The position numbers and the translations under genes are program-made. Positions 8,061 to 17,265 of a stretch of 64,000 nt of DNA are shown one piece after another. Every line of letters starts with the position of its first letter. The stretch's first letter is position 1. This stretch comes from Brumimicrobium mesophilum (GTDB lineage Bacteria; Bacteroidota; Bacteroidia; Flavobacteriales_D; Crocinitomicaceae). The notes under the pieces are model-generated. The model made no database searches. It saw only the letters and a list, made by a program, of their open reading frames with translations, and had not been told where the DNA came from. The DNA lies in assembly GCF_003025005.1 (NCBI RefSeq), contig NZ_PVSS01000017.1:24071-88070 (forward strand), written 5' to 3'.

Positions 8061-11000
8061 CTACACGTTTGTTTTCAACGTCCAATTCAGTTTTTTGTAA
8101 ATCCAAACTTTGAATCTGTACAACGTTAAATACATCGCTGGTACGATAACCAAAGTCAAGAATGTTGCGAATGTTAATCCGTAAATAATTGTCCAAGCCA
8201 TTGGAGAGAAGAACATGTTGTTGTCTCCACCAATAAAGATGTTTGGCTTGTATTCAGTTAACAATCCAACGAAATCGATATTTAAACCAATCGCTAAAGG
8301 AAGTAAACCAAGTACAGTTGTAATTGCCGTTAACAATACTGGACGTAAACGTACTTCTCCACCTCGAATTGTAGCCTCCACTACTTCATCGTCTGGTTCA
8401 AGTTCCGTTTCTTCAAGACTTGCTTTCTCACGGTTTTCTCTACGTATTAAATTGGTATAATCAATCAATACAATGGAGTTATTTACCACAACACCCGCAA
8501 GAGAAATAATACCAATCATCGTCATCATAATAACGAATGTTTGCCCACTCAATGCCAATCCTAAGAATACTCCAATAAATGAAAGTACTACTGAGAAAAG
8601 GATAATTGCTGGCGTAGAGAATGAGTTAAACTGCGCAACGATAATCAATAGAATAAGGAATACGGCAATCATTAACGCATTTGTTAAAAACGCCATTTCC
8701 TCAGCTTGCTCATCTTGAGCACCTGTAAAGCTGTAGGCTACATCTTTCGGAAGATTGTCGTCATTTGCATAATCCATCATCTTTTCTTTCAGGACTGCTA
8801 CAACTTCATTCCCATTAAATCCTTCTGTCACCTCAGATGAAATAATCACTTTTGAAGTTTGGTCTTCACGCGAAACACCCGTAAAAGAAATATTCTCTTC
8901 TGGATCTTTGATTACACTTCGAATTGGAATATTCAATAATTGTCCAGTGTTATTTCTAAACATCAGTTTTTGATCTAACAAAGCGTCTAAATCATAACGA
9001 GAGTCTTCTTTAAAACGCACGACCATATCGTAGTTTTCTTCATCCTTCGTAAATGTTGCAATATCTTGACCCAATAAGGCTTTACGAATTGCCATACCTA
9101 CTTGTGAAGTTGAAGAACTCAATTTTCTCACTTGGTCACGGTCTACTTCAATTGGAATCTCAGGTCTTGTTGCCTCAACGTTCAATTTCAATTCATCCAC
9201 ACCTTGAACCCCTAAGCGGTCGAGGTGATTTTTCACATCCGTTGCTACAATAATAAGGTCTTTGTAACTGGCATTTTTCTTTGTGTTTATCAACTCAATG
9301 TTAATTGGCGCCTCTTGAGGTGGTCCCATTGTGTTTTTCTTCACAGAAATTTGCACGTCAGCTGGTAACACACCTTTCAATTCATCTTGCAGTTTTGTCA
9401 AGACAAAACCAGTTGTGTTAATCGAATCTCTGTATTGGAATTCAGTAAAATCAATTGTGATTCTTGCCTTGTGTGGCGTATTCCCCATGTCCATTCCTTG
9501 CTCACTCGTTCCTTTTCCAACTTGAGCAATAATTGACTGAACAAGGTCAGCATCCTGTACATTACTTCTGTCAGCACCTTTTGTATAAGGTGCTAGAATC
9601 TCATTAATTTTCTCTTCGATGATCAAAGCAGATTTATTCGTTTCCATAATATCCGTTCCAATTGGATGCGTGATAAAAACGTTAACAAACTTCGCTTGAT
9701 TTGAAGGGAAGAATTCAACTTTTGGTTGTTTAATTGCGAAGACAACTACAGATAAAATCAGCATTACAAAAGTCCCGACAATAAACCAAACTGGTCTTGA
9801 TCCTTTCAAAGCAAAAGTCAAGAAATTCTTATACCAACGCTCAAGAACAGGCAATAACCTTTCTTGGAATGCGATTGTTCCTGGGTAGAAAACAAAAGTA
9901 TTCAATAAGTTTAATGCCCCAATAAGCAATAAGATATTCCCAAATAATGTAGCACCTACCATAACAATTAAGAATCCTAATCCTATGAAGATTGCTCCAT
10001 ACGTTAAAGATTTCCCCTTTTTAGGTTTTGCTTGTTCCACAGTCATATAAAGCGCTGTTAACACTGGATTAATCACCAACGCAACAAATAAAGAAGAACC
10101 TAAAACGATAATCAATGTAATTGGAAGGTATTTCATGAACTCCCCAAAAATACCCGGCCAAATTGCCAACGGAACGAAGGCTGCCAAAGTAGTTGCCGTT
10201 GATGCAATAATAGGCCAAGCTACTTCACTCACCCCGTGAATTGCTGCTTTGAAAGGTGGGAATTTTTCTTCATCCATAAAACGGTAGATGTTCTCAACAA
10301 CTACAATTCCGTTATCTACCAACATTCCAAGTGCCAATACCAAAGCAAAAAGTACCATTGTGTTTAGTGTAACACCCATTGTTTGAAGAATCATAAATGA
10401 CATCAACATTGAAAGTGGAATCGCTACACCTACGAACATTGCGTTACGTCCTCCAAGGAAGAACAATAATACAAGTGTTACCAAGATTACCCCAAAAATA
10501 ATTGAGTTTTCAAGGTTAGAAACCATGTCTCTTGTTTGATCTGATTGATCATTTGTCAATGAAACACTAACTCCTTTAGGAATAATATTTTCATCTCTTG
10601 CTTGTTGGATTAATGCTTCAATTTTATCAGCGGCATCCAGCAAGTTCTCACCACCTTGCTTAATCACATCAAGCATAACTACAGGTGCACCAAACTCTCT
10701 AGCAAAAGAAGTTGTATCTCCATTTCCGAAATAAACATCAGCAATGTCTTTCAACTTTACAGGCATGTAATCCTGTTGTTTTACGATAACTTCACCTAAT
10801 TCCGAAGCATTTTGGAATTCACCATCAATCATCACGGTTTTACGCATTCCATTCATTAGAATTTCACCACCAGAAATTGTTGCGTGTTCAGCAGAAACTG
10901 CATTTTCGATATCTGTTAAAGAAACTTGAACTGCTTCCGCTTTTAAACGGTCAACATCAATACGCATTTCCTCTTCTTGAATTCCTCGAATGTTCACTTC

Positions 11001-11540
11001 ATTGATTTCAGAAAGGTCTTCCACCATGTCTTTTAAGTCTTCAGCTATTTCTTTCAAAACGCCTTGACTTTCACCACTTAGGTTAATATTCAGGATTGGA
11101 AAATCACTAGGATTAATCTCAAAGATATTTGGTTCAACAGGGAGTTCAGGGAAATCTGTTTCAGCTCTCGCTTGATCAACCGCATCTTTCACCTTGTTTA
11201 ATCCGTCGTTGACATCAATACCAAATTCAAAAGCCACACGAATAGTTGCGTAACCATGTTGTGAATCTGAAGTAATCTCATCTACCTTTTTAATTGTCTT
11301 TACTTTTTTCTCAATTGCTTCTGCAATTTTCTCAGACATATACTCTGGGGATGAACCTGGTTTTGCTATCCCGATATAAATTTCAGGGATTTGTAACTCT
11401 GGGAAGTTTTCTTTTGGCATCGACTGATAAGACAGCATTCCACCTATAAATAGGATGGCGATAATTAAGAAAACCGTTTTGGAGTTATTTACCGACCAAT
11501 TCGATATTCCAAAAAGTTTTGTTGTTTTTTTCTCTTCCAT
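8061..11540 (-). CDS. RND efflux pump, inner-membrane transporter (AcrB-like)
   Basis: 1159 residues, somewhat longer than AcrB. First membrane segment at about 20-40 (TVFLIIAILFIGGMLSY), then periplasmic porter sections, a block of six membrane segments around 340-580, a second porter section, and the final block at about 960-1150. In the fourth segment the proton-relay region reads LVDNGIVVVENIYR (one Asp, the second replaced by Asn), and the segment ten counterpart reads VVNNSIVLIDYTN, as in the VDN-type branch rather than AcrB itself. About 20 extra residues (EYKPNIFIGGDNNMFFS) precede the last helix. It should export drugs, detergents or bile-like compounds by proton antiport. Starts 4 bases after the adaptor gene stop; last gene of the operon. 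Confidence 0.93.
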   Translation of the reverse strand: MEEKKTTKLFGISNWSVNNSKTVFLIIAILFIGGMLSYQSMPKENFPELQIPEIYIGIAKPGSSPEYMSEKIAEAIEKKVKTIKKVDEITSDSQHGYATIRVAFEFGIDVNDGLNKVKDAVDQARAETDFPELPVEPNIFEINPSDFPILNINLSGESQGVLKEIAEDLKDMVEDLSEINEVNIRGIQEEEMRIDVDRLKAEAVQVSLTDIENAVSAEHATISGGEILMNGMRKTVMIDGEFQNASELGEVIVKQQDYMPVKLKDIADVYFGNGDTTSFAREFGAPVVMLDVIKQGGENLLDAADKIEALIQQARDENIIPKGVSVSLTNDQSDQTRDMVSNLENSIIFGVILVTLVLLFFLGGRNAMFVGVAIPLSMLMSFMILQTMGVTLNTMVLFALVLALGMLVDNGIVVVENIYRFMDEEKFPPFKAAIHGVSEVAWPIIASTATTLAAFVPLAIWPGIFGEFMKYLPITLIIVLGSSLFVALVINPVLTALYMTVEQAKPKKGKSLTYGAIFIGLGFLIVMVGATLFGNILLLIGALNLLNTFVFYPGTIAFQERLLPVLERWYKNFLTFALKGSRPVWFIVGTFVMLILSVVVFAIKQPKVEFFPSNQAKFVNVFITHPIGTDIMETNKSALIIEEKINEILAPYTKGADRSNVQDADLVQSIIAQVGKGTSEQGMDMGNTPHKARITIDFTEFQYRDSINTTGFVLTKLQDELKGVLPADVQISVKKNTMGPPQEAPINIELINTKKNASYKDLIIVATDVKNHLDRLGVQGVDELKLNVEATRPEIPIEVDRDQVRKLSSSTSQVGMAIRKALLGQDIATFTKDEENYDMVVRFKEDSRYDLDALLDQKLMFRNNTGQLLNIPIRSVIKDPEENISFTGVSREDQTSKVIISSEVTEGFNGNEVVAVLKEKMMDYANDDNLPKDVAYSFTGAQDEQAEEMAFLTNALMIAVFLILLIIVAQFNSFSTPAIILFSVVLSFIGVFLGLALSGQTFVIMMTMIGIISLAGVVVNNSIVLIDYTNLIRRENREKASLEETELEPDDEVVEATIRGGEVRLRPVLLTAITTVLGLLPLAIGLNIDFVGLLTEYKPNIFIGGDNNMFFSPMAWTIIYGLTFATFLTLVIVPAMYLTLYRFKVWIYKKLNWTLKTNV

Positions 11541-11544
11541 TATC

Positions 11545-12672
11545 TTATCTTTTCTCTATTCGAACAATATCGCCATCTGTAATTCCACGCGCTCCGGCAG
11601 AAACCACACGGTCACCAGACTTAACTGCTTCTTTTGAAACAGTTATTGCAGCTTTACCTTTGTATTGACTCACAATATTCACCATCACTTGCTTGGCGAT
11701 GAAGTTTTCTCCAGATTTCTCCAAAATGAATAGGTAATCCTCATTTTGTTGTGTTTTTAACAAAGAAACAGATGGTACAATCAATGTACTGTCTACAACC
11801 AAATCTGTGATGTGCATTTCTGCAAGCATATTTGGCAACAATTTAGTCTCCCCTTTGATGTCTGACTTCACTTTGAAAGTTCTATTTGTTGGGTTGATAT
11901 AGTTACCAATTGAAGAAACTTCCAGATTAAACGTATCTTGTAAAGTTGGTACAAATACCTCTACTTTTGTTCCTTCCTTAATTGTTCTGTAGTAGTGTTC
12001 AGAAATGTTTCCAGACACATACATGTCTTTGTTGTTCACCAATCTTAAAATTGGAGATTGTGCACTTGCCATTTCTCCTTCATGTGTTACAATTTCATCA
12101 ACAACCCCAGCATAAGGTGCTCTTACAACAGATTTAGAAGATTGTGTTTTAATTGTATTCAATTGAGAACTTAAAGAAGCTTTTTGATTCTTCGCTTGTT
12201 TTAATTCAAATTCTGTACCTACACCTCGATCAAACAATTGTTGTTGTTTCTCCAAGTTGTATTCAGCAAATTCCAATTGTGTTTCTAACTCTTTAATGTT
12301 ACTCGATAAGATTTCGGTATCAATTCTAGCTAAAATCTGCCCTTTCGAAACCGATTGACCTTCCTTAACGTTAATTGACTTGATTAATCCGTTAGACTCT
12401 GCAACAATCATTGCTTGGCGGTCTGTTTCGATATCACCTTGAACAGTGATCCTGTGCTTAAATTGACCAAAGTCAGCACTTTCACTCTCTACGTATGGAA
12501 GCATAACAACCTTGACCGTATCCAATTCCTTAATTTGCGCGTCTAATTCAGCCACTTCAACTTTAAGTTCTGCTCTTTTTTCCTTTAACTTATCCAATTT
12601 AGTGCTTGGGCTACAAGCAACTACTGTTGATATTACTCCTAATACTACCAGTGATTTAAAATATTTTTTCAT
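11545..12672 (-). CDS. RND periplasmic adaptor (HlyD/AcrA family lipoprotein)
   Basis: 375 residues. The N-terminus MKKYFKSLVVLGVISTVVAC gives a lipobox VVAC, so it is probably lipid-anchored. A coiled coil at about 22-50 (LDKLKEKRAELKVEVAELDAQIKEL) is unusual in placing extra helix before the barrel. Next come the barrel-sandwich half MIVAESNGLIKSINVKEGQSVSKGQIL, a helical hairpin (LETQLEFAEYNLEKQQQLFDRG) and the matching half VVRAPYAGVVDEIVTHEGEM. It bridges the RND pump and the TolC-like channel in the periplasm. It lies 14 bases from the channel gene and 4 bases from the pump gene, so it is co-transcribed with both. Confidence 0.92.
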   Translation of the reverse strand: MKKYFKSLVVLGVISTVVACSPSTKLDKLKEKRAELKVEVAELDAQIKELDTVKVVMLPYVESESADFGQFKHRITVQGDIETDRQAMIVAESNGLIKSINVKEGQSVSKGQILARIDTEILSSNIKELETQLEFAEYNLEKQQQLFDRGVGTEFELKQAKNQKASLSSQLNTIKTQSSKSVVRAPYAGVVDEIVTHEGEMASAQSPILRLVNNKDMYVSGNISEHYYRTIKEGTKVEVFVPTLQDTFNLEVSSIGNYINPTNRTFKVKSDIKGETKLLPNMLAEMHITDLVVDSTLIVPSVSLLKTQQNEDYLFILEKSGENFIAKQVMVNIVSQYKGKAAITVSKEAVKSGDRVVSAGARGITDGDIVRIEKR

Positions 12673-12686
12673 CGGTTCTGTTACTG

Positions 12687-14012
12687 TTAATTTCTAATTA
12701 ATTGATTGTATAATTTATCCAACTCCAATTTTTTATTGAAGACTTCAACCATGGCATTCACATAATTAGTTTGTGCTTGCACTAATTGATTATATTTCTG
12801 TGTTACGATAATGCTGTTTTCCTTACCAATTTCAGCCATAATCATTGAGTTATTATGAATTTTACGAGCTAATTCAACATTTTTCTTTTGCAATTCAAGA
12901 TTTGTTCTTGCACTCTTTAACTCATTCTTCAATTGTATTTCTTGACCAGAAAGAGAACGCTGAAACTCTTGAACAGTTAATTCATCTTGTAATACAGTGA
13001 TTTTTGCTTTTTGAATCTTCGCCCATCTTTCTCCACCTGCAAAAATTGGAATAGACAACTTCAATCCCCAAACTGTTTGATCAAACCATTTTCCTCCAGT
13101 TCTAAAAAAATCAAATTCAGATCTATAAGCATCAAATTGATGATTAAAAAATGCTGAAAGTTGTGGATAATTCCCCATTTTTACATTCTTTAAATCATAC
13201 TCAGAAATCACAACTTGCTTTCTAAGGATATCTAATTCTAGATTATTCTCATAAGAACCCGACAAATCAACCTGCTTATCCAATAACAAATTATCTAAAT
13301 CTTCAGTTAATGTAATTTCATCATCAATAGGATAAGACATCGTCATTTTCAACATTATCAATGCGTTCTCATAAGTTGTATTTGCAGCAACTAAGTTCGC
13401 TTGTGCCGACAATAATGAAAATTCTGTTTGGTCAACTTCTTCTTGAGTAATGAAACCAACATCAAACAACTCTCTTTGCTTTCTGATTAACTCTTCTGTC
13501 AAGCCAACTAAAGTATCAACGAATGCTTTATTTCTTGCACTCACCAAAGCCATTTGATAAGCTTGTGTTACATTTGATAGAACATCTTGTTCTGATTTTT
13601 TAATACTTGAAGCTACAAATTCAGTGTAGAAATTAGAAACTTGTAAAGCAATAATATAAGAACCATTAAAAATCAATTGATTCACCGATGCTCCTGCATT
13701 GGCTGAAAATTCTTGACCAAAACTTACTTCGATATCTTCTCCAGGTTGCCCCATTAAAGCTCCATCTAAAACTTGCGTTGGAATATTGATCAATTGTTGG
13801 AAATTCACTTCCCCATTAATTTGTGGCAATCCCATTGCTCGCGTTTCAATCACTTGCTTTTTAGCAGATTCTAAATCTAGTTCAGATCGCTTGATTTGTT
13901 CTGCATTTTCTAAGGCATAAGATTGTGCCTCAAAAAGTGAAAATTGTTGTGCAAATGTTGATTGAGTCACCAACAAAACCAGAACAATTATTAGTTTGTT
14001 TAACCTATTCAT
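12687..14012 (-). CDS. TolC-family outer-membrane efflux channel
   Basis: 441 residues with signal peptide MNRLNKLIIVLVLLVTQSTFAQ. It shows the twofold-repeated long helices of the outer-membrane efflux family: FEAQSYALENAEQIKRSELDLESAKKQV in the first half and SGSYENNLELDILRKQVVISEYDLKNVKMG in the second, with VWGLKLSIPIFAGGERWAKI as the repeated strand-to-helix turn. It forms the trimeric channel through the outer membrane for the adjacent adaptor and RND pump. It starts 5 bases after the TetR gene stop, in the order regulator, channel, adaptor, pump, common in Bacteroidota. Confidence 0.92.
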   Translation of the reverse strand: MNRLNKLIIVLVLLVTQSTFAQQFSLFEAQSYALENAEQIKRSELDLESAKKQVIETRAMGLPQINGEVNFQQLINIPTQVLDGALMGQPGEDIEVSFGQEFSANAGASVNQLIFNGSYIIALQVSNFYTEFVASSIKKSEQDVLSNVTQAYQMALVSARNKAFVDTLVGLTEELIRKQRELFDVGFITQEEVDQTEFSLLSAQANLVAANTTYENALIMLKMTMSYPIDDEITLTEDLDNLLLDKQVDLSGSYENNLELDILRKQVVISEYDLKNVKMGNYPQLSAFFNHQFDAYRSEFDFFRTGGKWFDQTVWGLKLSIPIFAGGERWAKIQKAKITVLQDELTVQEFQRSLSGQEIQLKNELKSARTNLELQKKNVELARKIHNNSMIMAEIGKENSIIVTQKYNQLVQAQTNYVNAMVEVFNKKLELDKLYNQLIRN

Positions 14013-14017
14013 TATTT

Positions 14018-14626
14018 TTATTTATTTTTCATGTTTTTAACCATTAACTCTCTTCCTTTATCATTCACTATTCCTCTTAATTGAAATAGAATAATTTGCT
14101 CTAATAACGCCCCAAATTGATTCGGTTCAACATCAAATATTTTACCTTCTGTTAGCATACTCACAGTAGACAAATGAATTCCTGCCATAATTTTTGGATC
14201 CAATTCAGATAAATAAATACCTTCTTTTTGACCTCTAATAATGTTATCCTTAATTTGATTAATTACGAATTTCAACCTATGTTCTCTGACGATTTCCCAT
14301 GCCTCGGGGTAATACTTTTGTAAATCAAAAAATACAGAAGTATGAATTTCAGTAAATAATTTTGTAGAAAATTCACTAATACTCATCAACGCTTCAATTG
14401 CATTTTCAGACCTTAGCCTACTCGCTTCGCATGCCACTTGATTCTGATCTATTAAAGTGCTTACGATTTGTTTCACCAGTTCGTCTTTATCCTTAAAATG
14501 ATTGTAAATCGTTTTTTTTGACATTGACATTTCTCTGGCCAAGTCATCCATTGTCACTGATTTAATTCCGTGACGCAAAAAAATCAATGCTGATTTCTCA
14601 ATTATTTCTTTATACTTTTTATCCAT
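14018..14626 (-). CDS. TetR-family repressor of the efflux operon
   Basis: 202 residues. The N-terminal helix-turn-helix is at about 8-55: IIEKSALIFLRHGIKSVTMDDLA, then MSMSKKTIYNHFKDKDEL, the strongly conserved TetR recognition helix. The C-terminal ligand domain is helical and variable. As first gene of the four-gene operon it most likely represses its own promoter and is released by a pump substrate. A -7 box lies 7 bases before the ATG (14634-14641) and a 9-bp inverted repeat (14656-14687) lies just upstream, where a bound repressor would block polymerase. The inducer is unknown. Confidence 0.9.
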   Translation of the reverse strand: MDKKYKEIIEKSALIFLRHGIKSVTMDDLAREMSMSKKTIYNHFKDKDELVKQIVSTLIDQNQVACEASRLRSENAIEALMSISEFSTKLFTEIHTSVFFDLQKYYPEAWEIVREHRLKFVINQIKDNIIRGQKEGIYLSELDPKIMAGIHLSTVSMLTEGKIFDVEPNQFGALLEQIILFQLRGIVNDKGRELMVKNMKNK

Positions 14627-14633
14627 TGGAGCG

Positions 14634-14641
14634 CAAAAGTA
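14634..14641 (-). promoter_or_regulatory. Likely -7 box of the efflux operon (TACTTTTG)
   Basis: TAnnTTTG match on the minus strand, 7 bases before the tetR ATG, giving a near-leaderless transcript. No clear -33 TTG; the inverted repeat begins 14 bases upstream. Confidence 0.45.
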
Positions 14642-14655
14642 GTAAAATAAAAACG

Positions 14656-14687
14656 ATGGAAACTATTTACACTCGAAAAGTTTCCAT
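14656..14687. promoter_or_regulatory. Candidate TetR operator (inverted repeat)
   Basis: ATGGAAACT (14656-14664) and AGTTTCCAT (14679-14687) are perfect inverted arms separated by 14 bases. The position just upstream of the -7 box of the tetR operon and the palindromic form suggest an operator. The divergent gene rnhA is 180 bases away and need not be controlled. Confidence 0.5.
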
Positions 14688-14852
14688 GATTTCACATGTT
14701 TTTTCTCTATTGGCAGAAATTCAATACACATCACACTCATTCATCCTTATAAACAGCCATTTAAATAACTACTCAACCTCTTGACAGCAACAAGAAAAAT
14801 CACCAAAAAAAATAAAATTTAGGAAACCCTATTAATATTGTAGTCAAAAACT

Positions 14853-14860
14853 TAGCTTTG
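14853..14860 (+). promoter_or_regulatory. Possible -7 box of rnhA (TAGCTTTG)
   Basis: TAnnTTTG match, 5 bases before the rnhA ATG. No -33 TTG at proper spacing was seen. It would give a very short leader. Confidence 0.38.
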
Positions 14861-14865
14861 TTTTT

Positions 14866-15324
14866 ATGGCAATTCTAATTTATTCAGACGGTTCGGCAAA
14901 AGGAAACCCAGGAAATGGAGGTTACGGTGCAATTCTCAAATTTATGGGATTTGAGAAAGAATTGTCTCAGGGTTTCCGCTTAACTACGAATAACAGAATG
15001 GAACTTATGGCGGTAATTGTTGCTTTAGAAGCGATTAAAACCGACAAACATGATGTTGTTATTTACTCAGATTCCAAATATGTTGTCGATTCTGTCGAAA
15101 AGGGTTGGGTTTTCAATTGGCAGAAAAAAGGATTTAAAGGAAAAAAGAATGTTGACTTATGGAAACGCTATTTGAAATTACATGCTATTTATAAGCCAAA
15201 ATTTATTTGGGTAAAAGGACATGCAGGTCATGTGGAAAATGAAAGATGTGATGTCTTGGCTGTAAATGCTGCGGATGGGAAGAATTTGCTGGTGGATAAA
15301 GGGTATGAGGAGAGTGTTAAATAA
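14866..15324 (+). CDS. rnhA: Ribonuclease HI
   Basis: 152 residues, full length for bacterial RNase HI, which cuts the RNA strand of RNA-DNA hybrids (R-loops, Okazaki primers). The four metal-binding acids are present: Asp8 in YSDGSAKGNPGNGGYGAIL, Glu46 in NNRMELMAV, Asp69 in YSDSKYVVDSV and Asp129 in GHVENERCDVLA; His122 matches the flexible catalytic histidine. The basic helix region GWVFNWQKKGFKGKKNVDLW is kept, so this is the long, E. coli-like form. Cytoplasmic. Followed by an inverted repeat (15336-15400). Confidence 0.96.
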   Translation: MAILIYSDGSAKGNPGNGGYGAILKFMGFEKELSQGFRLTTNNRMELMAVIVALEAIKTDKHDVVIYSDSKYVVDSVEKGWVFNWQKKGFKGKKNVDLWKRYLKLHAIYKPKFIWVKGHAGHVENERCDVLAVNAADGKNLLVDKGYEESVK

Positions 15325-15335
15325 TAAATTTTATA

Positions 15336-15400
15336 GCTGCCTTCGACTACGCTCAGTCAACGGAAAATGATTCTTGTTGATTGAGCCTGTCGAAGGCAGC
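15336..15400. repeat. Long imperfect inverted repeat downstream of rnhA
   Basis: Outer arms GCTGCCTTCGAC (15336-15347) and GTCGAAGGCAGC (15389-15400) are perfect; inner arms GCTCAGTCAAC (15351-15361) and GTTGATTGAGC (15376-15386) have one wobble. The central loop is about 14 bases. Partial relatives of one arm occur at 31923-31938 and 55172-55186. It could also end the rnhA transcript, though there is no U-run. Confidence 0.7.
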
Positions 15401-15482
15401 GAGTACCATTTTTCATTTTATTCTTTAATTAATTCAATTATTTCACTAACTTAAATAAGACCACCCAAAAAATCAGAAGATA

Positions 15483-17213
15483 ATGAATACGAAATGGCTT
15501 ATTAAAGACGCTCCAGATGCGCTTCAGGTAGAAAACTTGAAAAACGAAATGAATGTTTCCGAAGTTGTGGCATATATGTTAGTCCAACGAGGAATTACAG
15601 AATTTGATCAGGCTAAATCTTTTTTCCGTGGAACACTTAAAGAATTACATGATCCTTTTTTGATGAAAGATATGGAACGCGCGGTAGAACGCGTAAACAT
15701 TGCTTTGGAAGAAGGTCAGAAGATATTGATATACGGAGATTATGATGTCGATGGAACAACAGCGATTTCGATAGTTTATGGATATCTTTCTCAACTTACC
15801 GATACAATTGCCTATTATATTCCAGATCGTTATTCTGAAGGTTATGGAGTAAGTGAAAAAGGTATCAGAAGTGCAAAAGAGAATGACTTTTCTTTAATAA
15901 TCACCTTAGATTGTGGAATAAAAGCCAATGAAAAGGTTGATCTAGCTAATTCTTTGGGAATCGACATGATTATTTGTGATCACCATACACCCGGAAAAGA
16001 ATTGCCGGATTGTATTGTTTTGGATCCGAAAAGAGAAGATTGTAATTATCCGTATAAAGAATTATCTGGTGCTGGAGTTGGTTTTAAATTAATGCAAGCT
16101 CTTGCAACTACGAATAATTGGGATGAAAGTATCCTGTTTGAAAATTTAGATTTATTGGCCATAAGTATTGCGGCAGATATTGTTCCTGTTACTGGAGAAA
16201 ATCGACTATTGGCACAATATGGATTAAAGCAATTGAATGAAAATACCCGACCTGGAATTGATATTATGTTGAATTTAGCGAAGAAAGAAAAACCGCTAAC
16301 TTTAACTGATGTTGTGTTTACAATTGCTCCAAGGATTAATGCAGCAGGTAGAATAGACGATGCAAAAAAAGCGGTGGTTCTTTTGACCTCAAAAGACGAA
16401 AAAGAATTAAGAAATATCGCTCAAACCATTCATGATTTCAATGAAGAAAGAAGAGGTTTAGATAAAGAAATTACCGAACATGCTTTATCAATCGTTGAAA
16501 ATGACCCTGGATTCAATCAAAAATGTACGACTGTAGTTTACCACGAAACATGGCACAAAGGAGTAATTGGAATTGTAGCTTCTCGATTAATTGAAAATTA
16601 TTATCGTCCTACAATTGTTTTAACGCAATCTGAAGACGGAGAAACGTGGACAGGTTCTTCACGAAGCATAAAAGGCGTGAATGTTTATGATGTCCTTGAA
16701 AATTGCAGTAAATATTTAGATCGTTTTGGAGGCCATTATTTTGCTGCTGGAATGACCTTAAAAAATGAACAACTCAATGATTTCGTTAAATGTTTTGATG
16801 ATGAGGTTCGAAAAATAATTGGAAGTGAATCTTTAATTCCAGAACAAATTATTGAAAAAGAATTGGCTTTTGACAGCTTATTCAACATGGGAGAATCGGT
16901 GCTTGAAGTCCCAAGATTAATGCGTGTTTTAAATCAATTTGAGCCACATGGCCCACAAAACATGAAACCACTTTTCTTGGCGAAAAACGTTTATGCGCAT
17001 GATGCAAAATTATTGAAAGATGTTCATTTAAAAATGAATGTTTATCAGCCAGATTTTCAAAAACATATTCCAGCGATTTATTTTAAAGCTCCAGAAGCAT
17101 TAGAAATTGTTCAAAACGGTCCTTTTGATATGGTTTTTACTTTGGAAGTGAATCAATATAGAGGAAGAACGACTCCGCAGTTAATGGTGAAAGATATTCG
17201 AGCGCATCGATGA
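15483..17213 (+). CDS. recJ: Single-stranded-DNA exonuclease RecJ
   Basis: 576 residues, full length. RecJ degrades single-stranded DNA 5' to 3' in recombination and mismatch repair. The DHH phosphoesterase core shows GDYDVDGTTA (Asp86, Asp88, Asp90), TLDCGIKA at about 142, and DHHTPG with Asp166, His167, His168. The DHHA1 part contains GGHYFAAGMTL and the RNA/DNA-binding SSRSIKGVNVYDVL region; the C-terminal OB domain ends with RTTPQLMVKDIRAHR. The TGA stop (17211-17213) lies in the loop of a 16-bp inverted repeat. It is in the same direction as rnhA but 158 bases apart, probably separate transcripts. Confidence 0.95.
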   Translation: MNTKWLIKDAPDALQVENLKNEMNVSEVVAYMLVQRGITEFDQAKSFFRGTLKELHDPFLMKDMERAVERVNIALEEGQKILIYGDYDVDGTTAISIVYGYLSQLTDTIAYYIPDRYSEGYGVSEKGIRSAKENDFSLIITLDCGIKANEKVDLANSLGIDMIICDHHTPGKELPDCIVLDPKREDCNYPYKELSGAGVGFKLMQALATTNNWDESILFENLDLLAISIAADIVPVTGENRLLAQYGLKQLNENTRPGIDIMLNLAKKEKPLTLTDVVFTIAPRINAAGRIDDAKKAVVLLTSKDEKELRNIAQTIHDFNEERRGLDKEITEHALSIVENDPGFNQKCTTVVYHETWHKGVIGIVASRLIENYYRPTIVLTQSEDGETWTGSSRSIKGVNVYDVLENCSKYLDRFGGHYFAAGMTLKNEQLNDFVKCFDDEVRKIIGSESLIPEQIIEKELAFDSLFNMGESVLEVPRLMRVLNQFEPHGPQNMKPLFLAKNVYAHDAKLLKDVHLKMNVYQPDFQKHIPAIYFKAPEALEIVQNGPFDMVFTLEVNQYRGRTTPQLMVKDIRAHR

Positions 17214-17227
17214 TGCGGGCGAATATC
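17193..17227. repeat. Inverted repeat straddling the recJ stop codon
   Basis: Arms GATATTCGAGCGCATC (17193-17208) and GATGCGGGCGAATATC (17212-17227) pair at 14 of 16 positions around the loop GAT; the loop begins the TGA stop. It sits between convergent recJ and msrA and may act as a two-way terminator, but it encodes the last six recJ residues, which is unusual for a terminator. Confidence 0.65.
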
Positions 17228-17265
17228 TTTAGGGAAAATTGGAAGCACTCTACACTCAATACTGA

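Noticed and set aside
8061..11540. RND pump with Asn in place of the second relay Asp and of the segment ten Lys
   Set aside because: VDN and VVNN forms are usual in a large branch of RND exporters, so this marks the subfamily and is not a defect.
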